This document shows positions 1-8,900 of a DNA stretch of 64,000 bases, piece by piece. The position numbers and the translations under genes were made by a program. Below the pieces are notes generated by a model that ran no database searches, was not told the DNA's origin, and saw only the letters and a list, made by a program, of their open reading frames with translations. The DNA is from JAIVJM01 sp963816985 (lineage in GTDB: Bacteria; Acidobacteriota; Blastocatellia; Pyrinomonadales; Pyrinomonadaceae). Every line of letters begins with the position of its first letter. Position 1 is the first letter of the stretch. The DNA is taken from NCBI GenBank assembly GCA_963816985.1, contig CAWFMF010000004.1, positions 1,116,001 to 1,180,000 on the forward strand, read 5' to 3'.

Positions 1-291
1 GGGGTCGAGCGCGCCGGGCTGACCCTTGCCGACGGCGCAGAAGCCGCAGTGGCGCGTGCAGATGTCGCCGCCGAGCATGAAGGTCGCGGTGCGGTCGCTC
101 CAGCACTCGAAGATGTTCGGGCAGCGCGCCTCCTGGCAGACCGTGTGCAGGTTCAAGCCCTCGATGAGCTTCAGCACGGCGTTCTGGTTCGAAGGGTCGC
201 CGATGCGTATCTTCAGCCATTCAGGCTTCGGCCCGCGAAAGGGCGGGCGCTCGGTCGGCGGGTTGTTCAGGACTCTCAGCTCACGACTCAA
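1..291 (-). CDS. lipA: Lipoyl synthase LipA, N-terminal part (runs off window start)
   Basis: Radical-SAM enzyme that inserts two sulfurs into protein-bound octanoyl groups to make lipoyl cofactor. About 97 N-terminal residues are visible. They contain a family-typical lead (RPEWLKIR-like stretch), the N-terminal auxiliary-cluster cysteines (C-x4-C-x5-C around HTVCQEARCPNIFEC) and the radical-SAM cluster motif CTRHCGFC. I chose the TTG start at 291 because GGAG lies about 9 bases upstream and an in-frame stop closes the frame shortly beyond. It is last in the minus-strand order lipB, dehydratase, lipA. The C-terminal catalytic barrel lies outside the window. Identity is secure from the cysteine pattern. 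Confidence 0.93.
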   Translation of the reverse strand, partial: MSRELRVLNNPPTERPPFRGPKPEWLKIRIGDPSNQNAVLKLIEGLNLHTVCQEARCPNIFECWSDRTATFMLGGDICTRHCGFCAVGKGQPGALDP

Positions 292-345
292 GATGTTTAC
301 TCCGTTGATTTCGAGTGTGACGATATTTTAACACCCGGAGAGGGG

Positions 346-461
346 AAATGATGAATGCGGAATGATGAGTGATGAATACATCGCCGGTTGAAATCTTGAG
401 TCTCAGATTTGAGATTCAAGCAGCGGCTCATTCATCATTCATCATTCCGCATTCATCATTT
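346..461. repeat. Heptamer-built inverted repeat (element 1)
   Basis: The arms at 346-377 and 430-461 are 32 bases each and complementary with one mismatch. Each arm is a run of 7-base units of the type ATGATGA/ATGCGGA/GTGATGA. The right arm overlaps the stop codon of the dehydratase gene. A smaller palindrome (395-420) sits in the spacer. The element lies between the dehydratase gene and lipA. Confidence 0.85.
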
Positions 462-1413
462 AGTGATGGATGATGCGGGCGAGTGCTTCGGGGTCAACGT
501 TGCCGCCGGAGATGACGACGCCCGCGCGCTCGATGCCGGGCGGGAGCTTGCCGAAGAGCGCGGCGGCGGCGGCGACCGCGCCGGTCGGCTCGACGAGTAT
601 CTTCATGCGGAAGATGATGAAGCGCATCGTCTCGACAATCTCTTCTTCGCTCACGGTCAAAACGTCTTCCGCGTTCCGTTGCACCACGGGAAACGTGAGC
701 GCGCCCGGCGACTGCGTGCGCATCCCGTCGGCGATGGTCGGTGGCGGGGGGATGCAGACGCGCTCGCCTTTGACGAAGGACTGGCGCGTGTCGTCGGAGA
801 GTTCCGACTCGACGGGGAAGCAGCGCATCTCCGGTCGCAAAGCTTTAGCCACTGTGCTCGCGCCAGCGAAGAGTCCGCCGCCGCCGCAAGGCGTGAGGAG
901 CGCGTCGAGGTCGGGGACTTCTTCTAAGAGTTCGAGCGCGCAAGTCCCCTGCCCGGCCATGATGTGATAGTCGTCGTAGGGCGGGACGAGGAGGAGCCCT
1001 TCGCGCTCCGAGATGTCGCGCGCCAACGATTCGCGGTCGTCGCGCTGGCGGTCGTAGACGCGCACGTCCGCGCCGTAGCCGCGCGTCGCCGCGAGCTTCG
1101 AGCGCGGCGCGTCGTCGGGCATCACGATGACGGCGCGCACTCCGGCCTCGCGCGCGGCGAGCGCCACGGCCTGCGCGTGGTTGCCGGACGAGAAGGCGAC
1201 GACGCCGCGCCGCTTCTCTTCTTCGTTCAGTGAAAGAACACGGTTCGTCGCGCCGCGAAACTTGAAGGCCCCGGCGCGCTGGAAGTTCTCGCACTTGAAG
1301 AAGACGCGGCAGCCCGCCGCCTCGTCGAACGTGCGCGAGGTGACGACCGGCGTGCGGTGAATCTTGGGGCGGATGCGCGCGTGCGCTTCGCGGATGGTTT
1401 CGATAGTCAGCAT
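460..1413 (-). CDS. PLP-dependent threonine/serine dehydratase-like protein
   Basis: This 317-residue fold-type II PLP enzyme most resembles catabolic threonine dehydratase, serine racemase or hydroxyaspartate ammonia-lyase. The PLP lysine is K51 in GAFKFRGA. The substrate loop SSGNHAQ is at 75-81 and the phosphate-binding tetraglycine at 177-180. There is no C-terminal ACT regulatory domain, so the length fits the short catabolic/racemase type rather than biosynthetic IlvA. The exact substrate cannot be read from sequence. It lies between lipB and lipA on the same strand. A palindromic repeat ends 7 bases upstream of its ATG, and no clear Shine-Dalgarno is visible. Confidence 0.85.
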   Translation of the reverse strand: MLTIETIREAHARIRPKIHRTPVVTSRTFDEAAGCRVFFKCENFQRAGAFKFRGATNRVLSLNEEEKRRGVVAFSSGNHAQAVALAAREAGVRAVIVMPDDAPRSKLAATRGYGADVRVYDRQRDDRESLARDISEREGLLLVPPYDDYHIMAGQGTCALELLEEVPDLDALLTPCGGGGLFAGASTVAKALRPEMRCFPVESELSDDTRQSFVKGERVCIPPPPTIADGMRTQSPGALTFPVVQRNAEDVLTVSEEEIVETMRFIIFRMKILVEPTGAVAAAAALFGKLPPGIERAGVVISGGNVDPEALARIIHH

Positions 1414-1420
1414 GGAGACT

Positions 1421-1494
1421 GTCAGAACCGCCTGCGGTAGCGGGCGGGTGTTGGCGATGTTGAGAACCCGCCCGCTACCGCAGGCGGTTCTGAC
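1421..1494. repeat. Palindromic MITE-like repeat, family GTCAGAACC, copy 1
   Basis: Terminal inverted repeat GTCAGAACCGCCTGCGGTAG followed by CGGGCGGGT, mirrored at the other end, with a spacer of about 15 bases. It abuts the lipB stop codon at 1495 and lies just upstream of the dehydratase start. A second copy lies at 2181-2270. Confidence 0.85.
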
Positions 1495-2166
1495 TTAAAC
1501 GCAGACTTTCTCCGGAGCCTCTTCCGGCGTCATCCCGAAGACTTCGGCGAAGCGCGCGACGATGCGGTCTTCGACTTCGCGGAGCGGGATTTCTTTAGCG
1601 AGCAGTTCTTTCATCGAGGCGACGGGCTCGCCCTCGCAGGGGACGATGAGGTCGAAGAAGCTGAGGTCGGTGTTGACGTTCAAGGCGAAGCCGTGCGTCG
1701 TCACCCAGCGGGCGATGTGGACGCCGATGGCGGCGACCTTGCCGCGCGCGGTGTGGACGCCGGTCAGGCCCTTGACGGTGAAACTCTCGATACGGAAATC
1801 TCCGAGCGCGCGGACGAGCGTCTCTTCGAGGTCGCGGACGTAGCGGTGCACGTCCTCGCGTTCGGGGCTCAAATTTATGATGGGATAGCCGACGAGTTGG
1901 CCGAGGCCGTGGTAGGTCATCTTGCCGCCGCGGTTGGCCTCGAAGACGGCGACGCCGCGCGCCTCCAAAGTCTCAGGGTCGGCGAGGATGCCGGTGTCGC
2001 GCGTCGCGCGTCGGCCCGTGGTGATGACGTGCGGGTGTTCGAGCAGAAGGAGTGTGTCGGGCCGCTCGCGGTGGCGGACGGCAAGCTCCGTCTCCTTCTG
2101 AATCCGGTACGCCTCGCCGTATTCGACACGACCCAGACGGCGAACTTTGAGCGTTCTTGAGAGCAT
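1495..2166 (-). CDS. lipB: Octanoyltransferase LipB
   Basis: Transfers octanoyl from acyl carrier protein to lipoyl domains, the step before LipA. The 223 residues match the usual family length. Visible hallmarks are the GGKMTYHG substrate-pocket stretch at 80-87, the catalytic lysine K143 in RGKVAAIG and the catalytic cysteine C177 in LIVPCEG. The common HGPGQ is HGLGQ here. The gene is upstream of the dehydratase and lipA in the same orientation. Near copies of one palindromic repeat flank it on both sides. Its products presumably feed the 2-oxoacid dehydrogenase genes at 10-16 kb. Confidence 0.95.
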   Translation of the reverse strand: MLSRTLKVRRLGRVEYGEAYRIQKETELAVRHRERPDTLLLLEHPHVITTGRRATRDTGILADPETLEARGVAVFEANRGGKMTYHGLGQLVGYPIINLSPEREDVHRYVRDLEETLVRALGDFRIESFTVKGLTGVHTARGKVAAIGVHIARWVTTHGFALNVNTDLSFFDLIVPCEGEPVASMKELLAKEIPLREVEDRIVARFAEVFGMTPEEAPEKVCV

Positions 2167-2180
2167 CGCAATCTTGCACG

Positions 2181-2270
2181 GTCAGAACCGCCTGCGGTAG
2201 CAGGTGGGTGTTTGCGTGGCGCAACGCTACTGACTGTTAAGACCCGCCCGCTACCGCAGGCGGTTCTGAC
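2181..2270. repeat. Palindromic MITE-like repeat, family GTCAGAACC, copy 2
   Basis: Same outer arms as 1421-1494 (GTCAGAACCGCCTGCGGTAG at both ends) with a longer, diverged centre. It begins 14 bases upstream of the lipB start. The remaining bases to 2452 show no gene. Confidence 0.83.
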
Positions 2271-2452
2271 TGCGGCTGACTTTTAAGAAGTCTATTGTAG
2301 CAGACGCTAACCCAGCGCGGGCCGACCGGTAAGCGCGCCGACGGAGCCCTCGCCGCTTGACCTCGCGCGTCGAACGAGCATAGCTTGTGAGGCGAAAGCT
2401 TCATGCCGCTTTAAGGGAATTTTACTTTGAGACCCGTTAGTGGAGGAGAACC

Positions 2453-2965
2453 GTGAGAACTTTTATCGCCGCAGTCTTGACGTGTTTGATGTTGCTGAGC
2501 GCCGCGCCGCTTTCGTCGGCGCAGACGCGCACGCGCCGCTCGACGCCGCAGAGGCGGCGCACGCCCGCCGCCACCGCTTCGACTTCGCTCGACCAGACGA
2601 AGTTCAACGCCGTGCGCCTGCAACTGGCCGGGCTCAACAAAGACCTGACGCGCTTCCTCTATCTCTACGGTCGTTTGTCGAAGGACTTAGAGTTGACGGG
2701 CGCGCAGGCCGAGTCGGCGGACGTGGCGGGACGGACGAAGGCGGGGCTCTTGCAGAACGTCGGCGTGATGCGCGACCGGCTCGACCAGCTCGAAGGTCAG
2801 TTCCGCTTCACGAAGGGCTTAGAGCGCCAGTTCCAGATGCTTCAGGGCGTCTCGCGCCTCGCCGACGAGGCCGCGCAGCACGTCTCCTCGAACCGCTTCG
2901 ACCAGGCGGGCCGCGTCCTCCTCGACGTTTCCAGTCGCCTCACCGACGTGCTCATCGAAATGTAG
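2453..2965 (+). CDS. Hypothetical secreted protein
   Basis: This 170-residue protein is of unknown family. Residues 1-23 form a clear signal peptide ending SSAQ, followed by an Arg/Thr/Pro-rich linker (24-45). The rest is an alpha-helical, weakly coiled-coil-like segment of about 120 residues. GGAGAA lies just upstream of the ATG at 2453. It is convergent with the VWFA gene, and a long hairpin fills the gap. I do not recognise a function. The protein is expected to be periplasmic or extracellular. Confidence 0.75.
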   Translation: MRTFIAAVLTCLMLLSAAPLSSAQTRTRRSTPQRRRTPAATASTSLDQTKFNAVRLQLAGLNKDLTRFLYLYGRLSKDLELTGAQAESADVAGRTKAGLLQNVGVMRDRLDQLEGQFRFTKGLERQFQMLQGVSRLADEAAQHVSSNRFDQAGRVLLDVSSRLTDVLIEM

Positions 2966-3055
2966 AAAAGCCGTCAACCGTGAAAGGTGAACCGTGACAG
3001 GAGGAAAGGCAGTTTCCTTCCTGTCACGGTTCACCTTTCACGGTTGACGGCTTTT
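2966..3055. repeat. Heptamer-built inverted repeat (element 2)
   Basis: Arms of about 38 bases (from 2966, and to 3055) are essentially perfect. Each is built from 7-base units such as CCGTCAA/CCGTGAA/AGGTGAA/CCGTGAC. It fills the whole gap between two convergent genes and touches the stop codon of the VWFA gene, so it could act as a bidirectional terminator. Confidence 0.85.
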
Positions 3056-4355
3056 AGCCTTTCTTGTAATAGCCCTGACGCGCGCGGATGCGGAGGTCGG
3101 GGCGGGCCGGGGTTTGGACTTTGATTTTGAGAAACTTGCCGGGCTGCGCCTCGTTGTTGGAGAGGTACTGGAGGAGGTACTGCGCGCGCAGCTCGGCGGC
3201 GATCTGAGCAAAAACCTGCACGAGACTTTCGAGCCGCTCAGGGACGAAGGCGCTGCCGCCGGTCGTCTCGGCCAGTTGTTGCATGCCGTTCTGCGCGCGC
3301 GTCGAGACGACGTTCAGGCGCAGGCCCGGCCCGCTTGGGTTAATCGAATAGAAGACGGCGTCGGCGCCCTGCACGTCGCGCAGCAGCCTCTGAACTGCTC
3401 GGAGGTGCGCGCTGCGCGTCTGCTCGCCCACGGTCTGAAGTATCTCCTGCGCGGGCTTGTCCGCGTCCGACGATGTAATGGCCTTGTCGGCGGCGATGCG
3501 GGTCGCGTCGCGCACGTCGGTGCTGAAGTTGTCCTCGCCGTCGGAGATGACGAGGATGACGCGGCGGTTGCGCTCCGGCGCGTTCTCCGAGAGATAGCGG
3601 GCGGCGGCGCGGACGGTGTCGTAGAAGGCCGTGCCCGTGACCTTCTGAGCCGCCTGAAGCGTCGAGAGCGTCGAGAGCGCGGTGTCGGCGTTGGCGAGCG
3701 GCTGCGCCATCTGCGGCGTCTGGGCGATGGTGAAGATGGCCGCGCGGTCAATCGGCTTCAGGACTTGTTTGAGGAACCCGGCGGCTGATTGCTTCTGGAA
3801 CTCGAAGTTCTTCGTCACGCTCGAAGACACGTCGAAGAGCAGCGCGATGTCGAGCGGAACTTGGTCGGCGTCGCCCACGGCGGCCAACTCCTGCGCGCGG
3901 CCCTCCTCTTCGAGTTTGAAGTCGGAGACCTTTAAGCCCTGCACGGCGTTGCCGCCCGCGTCCGTCACCGAGACGGGCACGACCACGAGGTTCGAGGTCA
4001 CGCGCACGACTTCGTCTTCGTCAATCGCGTCCTCGTCGGGCGTGGCCTGCGGCGCGGGCGAAGGCGTGGGCGTCTGCGCGGGTCGCGGTGTTGGCGTTTG
4101 GGTCGGCGTCGGCGTGTTCGTCGTCGCCGGTTGCTGTCTTGAAGGGACGTTCGTCGCGTTGGCGGACGAAGATGCGAGGCGTGGGACGACGATGGGCGTC
4201 GGAGAGGCGCTCGTCGCGGGCTTTGCAGATGAACGGCGCGAACGCGTCCTCCGCGTCTGCGCTCCGGCGCTCGCGTATGGGAGCGAAGTCAAGAGCACGC
4301 CGAGCATGAGGATGAGGCCGAAGGCCCTTCGCGTCTTGTCGGGTAAGTGAATCAC
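3054..4355 (-). CDS. VWFA domain secreted protein, acidobacterial type
   Basis: This 433-residue exported protein resembles the VWFA-related family described from Acidobacteria (TIGR03436-like; inferred, not searched). I chose the GTG start at 4355 because GAGGAGG lies 6 bases upstream. A signal peptide follows (LILMLGVLLTSLPYASAGAQ), then a basic and Pro/Thr-rich linker to about residue 110. A short beta-rich domain precedes a von Willebrand A domain whose MIDAS metal motif DVSSS sits at about 175-179. The role is probably protein binding at the cell surface. It lies downstream of the OmpA-like gene but is separated from it by a strong hairpin. Confidence 0.85.
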   Translation of the reverse strand: MIHLPDKTRRAFGLILMLGVLLTSLPYASAGAQTRRTRSRRSSAKPATSASPTPIVVPRLASSSANATNVPSRQQPATTNTPTPTQTPTPRPAQTPTPSPAPQATPDEDAIDEDEVVRVTSNLVVVPVSVTDAGGNAVQGLKVSDFKLEEEGRAQELAAVGDADQVPLDIALLFDVSSSVTKNFEFQKQSAAGFLKQVLKPIDRAAIFTIAQTPQMAQPLANADTALSTLSTLQAAQKVTGTAFYDTVRAAARYLSENAPERNRRVILVISDGEDNFSTDVRDATRIAADKAITSSDADKPAQEILQTVGEQTRSAHLRAVQRLLRDVQGADAVFYSINPSGPGLRLNVVSTRAQNGMQQLAETTGGSAFVPERLESLVQVFAQIAAELRAQYLLQYLSNNEAQPGKFLKIKVQTPARPDLRIRARQGYYKKG

Positions 4356-4395
4356 TAAAGCCCTCCTCGTCTTCGTCGGGTCTGCATAAGAAAAT

Positions 4396-4441
4396 GACAG
4401 GTGACGCGGGCGCACGTCTGAGAGTGCCCGCGTCACCTGTC
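4396..4441 (-). terminator. Terminator-like hairpin after the OmpA-like gene
   Basis: Perfect 16-base arms (GACAGGTGACGCGGGC and its complement) surround a 14-base loop in the gap between two minus-strand genes. The stem is long and GC-rich, but no long T run follows. Confidence 0.6.
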
Positions 4442-4468
4442 GTGCTTTGACTTCGAGAGCGCCGGGCG

Positions 4469-5500
4469 CTAGTCGAGTTCAGGGTTGTCGGACGAGGGGC
4501 GAGTCATCGTCGGCGCGCCCTGCATGATGCCACGGTTGACGAGCACCTTGACCTCGACGCGGCGGTTCTGCTCGCGCCCTTCGCGGGTCGCATTGTCCGC
4601 GACGGCCTGCGCCTCGCCGTAGCCGTAAGGCGTGACGATGCGGCGCAGGGGGATGTTGTGGTTCTCGACGAGGTAGCGAATGACGGTGTTGGCGCGGCGC
4701 TGCGAGAGGCGGCGGTTGGCGTCGGTGGAGCCGTCGGCGCTGGCGAAGCCGGAGACTTCGAGGACATAGCCCTTCGCGCTCAGGGCCTGCTGCGCGATCT
4801 GGTCGAGCTGCGACTTCGAGTCGCGCGAGAGCACGGCGCTCCCGACGCGGAAGAGGATGGCCGTGTTGTTCTGCACTTGATAGTCATCGAGGGCGGAGAT
4901 GCGCTCGTTGGTGGCGTTGACGCCGCCGATGGCCGCGTCAGCCGTTTCCTGCGCGGCCTTCGCGCCGCCGCGCGCCGCGTTCGAGATGGCGGCCAACTCG
5001 TCCAACTGCCCCGAAAGGCGCTGCGAGTTCTGCTCGACCTGACCGATGCGACCCTCAGCCGCGCCGACGCGGTTCTCGACCGGCGTGACGTTGGCCTCGA
5101 CGGTGCGCGCCGTGCGGAGGTCGCTCTCGTTGAAGCGAATCTTCTCGGCGGCGAGGTTGCCGGAGGAGTCTCCGCGCCCCTCGACTTCGAGGTTGAGGCC
5201 GCGGAGGATGGCGGTCACGCCGTAGTTCGTGCCGCCCCGGAGGAAGCCGCCCTTGGTCTTGACGCTCGTGGCGTTGGTCAAAGCGACGGTGGTCGAGACG
5301 CCGTTGGCGTCCTGCACGACGAAGGTGTCGGCGTCGCGTCGCGTGACGACGCCCTTGACCTTCATCTTCTGCCCTGAGGCGACCGAACGCGTGTTGGTCG
5401 GCGTGTCCATGCCGCCCTGCGCGAGGGCCGCCGGGGCAACCGCCACGGCGAGCGCGAAGGCGAGCCCGATCAATCTGACTCTGGTCGAACTGTTACTCAT
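4469..5500 (-). CDS. OmpA-family peptidoglycan-binding protein with DUF5666-like N-domain
   Basis: This 343-residue envelope protein starts at 5500 (MSNSSTRV), with GGAG about 9 bases upstream. A longer in-frame extension lacks support. Signal peptide to about residue 28 (ALAQ), then a small beta-rich domain resembling DUF5666/OB-fold proteins (about 45-130). A helical, coiled-coil-like stretch spans about 140-215. A C-terminal OmpA domain (about 225-330) carries the peptidoglycan-binding region LSQRRANTVIRYL and ends in REQNRRVEV. The role is anchoring outer membrane or periplasmic components to peptidoglycan. It is transcribed away from the regulator at 5921. Confidence 0.88.
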   Translation of the reverse strand: MSNSSTRVRLIGLAFALAVAVAPAALAQGGMDTPTNTRSVASGQKMKVKGVVTRRDADTFVVQDANGVSTTVALTNATSVKTKGGFLRGGTNYGVTAILRGLNLEVEGRGDSSGNLAAEKIRFNESDLRTARTVEANVTPVENRVGAAEGRIGQVEQNSQRLSGQLDELAAISNAARGGAKAAQETADAAIGGVNATNERISALDDYQVQNNTAILFRVGSAVLSRDSKSQLDQIAQQALSAKGYVLEVSGFASADGSTDANRRLSQRRANTVIRYLVENHNIPLRRIVTPYGYGEAQAVADNATREGREQNRRVEVKVLVNRGIMQGAPTMTRPSSDNPELD

Positions 5501-5920
5501 CTTTTTTATCTCCATCATGCGAAAGTCTGTCGGGAAGCTTCGCGCGCTCAAGTCTTTTAACTGACGGACAGTCCGCCCCCACACTCTCGGACTCTCTGGT
5601 AGTCCGCCGTCCCGGTGAACTCCGGCGACCGAGCGCTTCTCTAAAGTCCCGCCTGTCATTGAAACCGTGCGAGGTTATTTCGTGTCGTCTCCCGAATCTC
5701 TTGCGATTCTTAACGTAGCCCAAAAGGCAAGTCAAGAGGGTGTGACGGGATAAGTGCTGTTTTGGTTGCGCACGGAGAATTTATCATCTAATCGCCACTC
5801 GTCCGCAATATTTCGGCGGGCGGTCTCCGGAGAATTCGAGTGACCGGAGGTGAGCCGCTGTTATAAACTTGAGGCCGAACTGACGTGGCCTGAAGTTACC
5901 GTTTATTTAGTGGACTGATA
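5501..5920. other. Divergent intergenic region, no gene seen
   Basis: About 420 bases separate the OmpA-like gene from the winged-helix regulator. It must hold promoters for both. I see no convincing ORF, hairpin or repeat family member in it. The last 150 bases are AT-richer than the surroundings. Confidence 0.5.
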
Positions 5921-8900
5921 ATGCAGGGCCAGACATTTCACTTCGCTCCCTTCCAACTGGTCTCTGACGTTGACCTGCTGTTCCGCGACGGCGAGCCGCT
6001 GCGCATCGAACCGCGCGCCGTCCAGGTCTTGCGCTACCTCATCCGCCACCGCGACCGCGTGGTTCCCAAAGAAGAGTTGCTCGATCAGGTCTGGGCCGAC
6101 GTCTTTACGACGGACGCAGTGCTCAAGCAGGCCGTCTCGCAAATCCGTCGCGCGCTCGGCGACGCGCCCAACGCGCCGCGCTACGTCCAGACCTTCCACG
6201 CTCGCGGCTACCGCTTCATCGCCCCCGTCAGCGTTCAGACTGAACACCTCGAAGAGACCCGCGAAGGCGCGGACGGTCTCAATCATCCCGCCACCACGTC
6301 CGACAAAGATACCGTCAACATCGCCGACGCGCAGCCCAACTACGACCTCCTCATCGGTCGCGAGACGGAGTTTTCAATGCTCCGTGCAGAGTACGGGCGC
6401 GCGCTCGCCGGGGGCGGCCAGCCCGTCATCGTGAAGGGCGAGCCGGGCATCGGCAAGACCCAACTCGTGAGGCACTTCGGGCGTTGGCTGCGGGGCGAGG
6501 GCGCGTCATACGTCTACGTCCGGTTCTTCGATTACGAGGGTAGCCGCCTCGCGCCTTACGGCGCTTTCATAGACCTCCTGCGCGCCGCGCTCCGAGCGAA
6601 CGGTGAGCCGCAGGCGGGAGGCTCGCGGCGCGACTCTTCGGCGCAGGAGTTGCGCGACGAGGTTGAGGCGCGCTGCGACGAGCGGCTGCCGGACGAACTC
6701 TTTCGGGGCGAGCGCGCGCACGCGCCGCTGGCTCACGTCGGGGCCGGGGCGGGCGCAAGCGACCACTTCCGCGTCATCGTCCCGCTCGCGCGCGCCTTTC
6801 TCCGCCTGAGCCGCGAGCGCCCGCTCGTGATGGTCTTCGACGACCTTCAGTGGGCCGACGAGGTGAGTCTCGACTGCCTCGGCTACCTGATGCGCGCGCG
6901 CCGCGAAGAGCCGCTGCTGCTCGTCATGCCGGCCCGCGCCGGTGAGGCGTCCGAGCCCGGCCAACGGCTCGCGCAATGGCTCAAACGCGAGGCCACGTAC
7001 CGGAGCTTCACCTCCATCAACCTCCGACCGCTCGACGAGAGCGCGTGCCGCGAGGCCGTCGAGGAAGCCTTCGGCGGCGCGACCAGCGCCCCGCTCGTCC
7101 CGCGCGCCGACACGCGCGTCATGTACCGCGTCACCGGCGGCAACCCTTACTTCCTCGTCGAGACGCTCCGGCTGCTCGTCGCCGAGGGCGTCATCAGCGA
7201 GACGGTCGAAGGCGCGCGCGACGCCGGAGGGCGTTGGAAGTGGAACGGCATCGAAGACGTGCCGCTGCCCGACTCTCTCGTGATGGCGGCGATGGGCAAG
7301 CTCGAACGCCTCTCTCCTGATTTGCGCGAGTTGTTAGAGCAGGCCGCCGTCATCGGCGACGAGTTCCGCGTCGAGACCTTAGCGCGGATGTCGGGACGCG
7401 GTGAGGAGGCTCTGGACGAGAGCTTGCGTGAAGGCATCAGTCTCGGCGTGCTCTCGGTGCGCGGCGTCTCGGTCGGCGAGGACTATCGCTTCTATCACAC
7501 TATCTTGCGCCACGTGCTCTACGACAGCCTCGCCCCGCGCCGTCGGCGACGCCTGCACGGGCTTGCGGCTGCGGCCATCGAGGAAGTTTACGGGCAGCGC
7601 GCCGACCGCTTCGCCGACGCCTTAAGCGCGCACTACGAGGCGGCGGGCGAGCACGCGCGCGCCTTCCGCTGGGGCATGAGGGCGTGGGCGGTGGCGAGCG
7701 CCAGTTGGCACTGGAGCGAGGCCGTCTCCTCTATCGAGCGCGTGCGGCGCGCGGCGGAGCAGTTAGACTTCGCCGACGACTCGACCGCCCCTTCCGCCGC
7801 CGCAGACTCTTCACGAACGACGGACGAGAGTCCCGTCACGCCAGCCGAGAAACTGGAGATGCTGCTCGCCTTGTGTGAGAGCCTCCACGCCGTCGGCAGG
7901 AACAGGGAGCTTGTGCCTCTGCTGCGCGAGTCGCTCATGCTCGCACGCTCGCTCGGAGACGCGAGGGCGGAGGCGGCGCTGCTTTTCCAGACGGGGCGCG
8001 CGCACATCGCACTCAGCCAGTACATCGAAGCGCAGCGCGCCACCTCAGAGGCTCTCGAAGCTTACCGACGCCTCGGCGACCGGGAGCGCGAACGGCTCGC
8101 GCTCCTTCAACTCGGAAGCATCCGCTCCAGCATGGGCGACTACGAGGCCGCCGCGCAGCTCATCGAAGGCATGCTCGGCGAGGGCGGGGTGGCCGAGGCG
8201 ACCGAGGCCGCGGCGGCGGGGATGCTCGGCTGGGCGCGCGCCCTGCAAGGCCGCTACGCCGAGGGCGTCGAGCTGCTCCGACGCGCTCTGGATTATCACG
8301 CGCGCTGCGGCAACGTGCGCCCGCGCGCGCAAGTCCTGCGCCGCCTGCACTGGGCCGACTTAAGCCGCGGGCAGTACGAATCCGCGGTCGCGCTGTCGCT
8401 GCGGGCGCAGAAGGATTTTCAGGCCATGGGCGACCTCTTCGGCGAGGCGAAAACTTACATGGGCGTCGGGCAGGCGCGCATCGCGCAGGGGCTCTACGAC
8501 GAAGGCATCCGCTACCTGCGGCGCACGCTCGAAAGTCTGAAGACCAACGGCGACGCCCACTGCGAGGCCGAGACGTTGTGGCTTCTGGGCCGCGCGCACG
8601 GCGAGGCGGGCCAGCTCGCCGAAGCCGAGGCGCTGCTCGCGCGGGCGTTGGAGATGATCCGCGCCATCGGCGACCGCGACGACGAGTTCCGCGTCCTCGT
8701 GGATCAGGCGCGCGTCGAGTCGGCGCGCGGGCGTCAGGAGTCCGCGCTCTCGAAGGCTTCGGAGGCGGCTCGGATCGCCGAAGAGCTGCGCTGCCGCGAC
8801 GGCCTCGGCCTCGCGCTCGTCGAGCAGTCGCACGCCCGCCGCGAGCTGCGCGAGACGCGCCGCGCCGTCGAGTCCGCACGTGAAGCCGTCCGCCTGCTCG

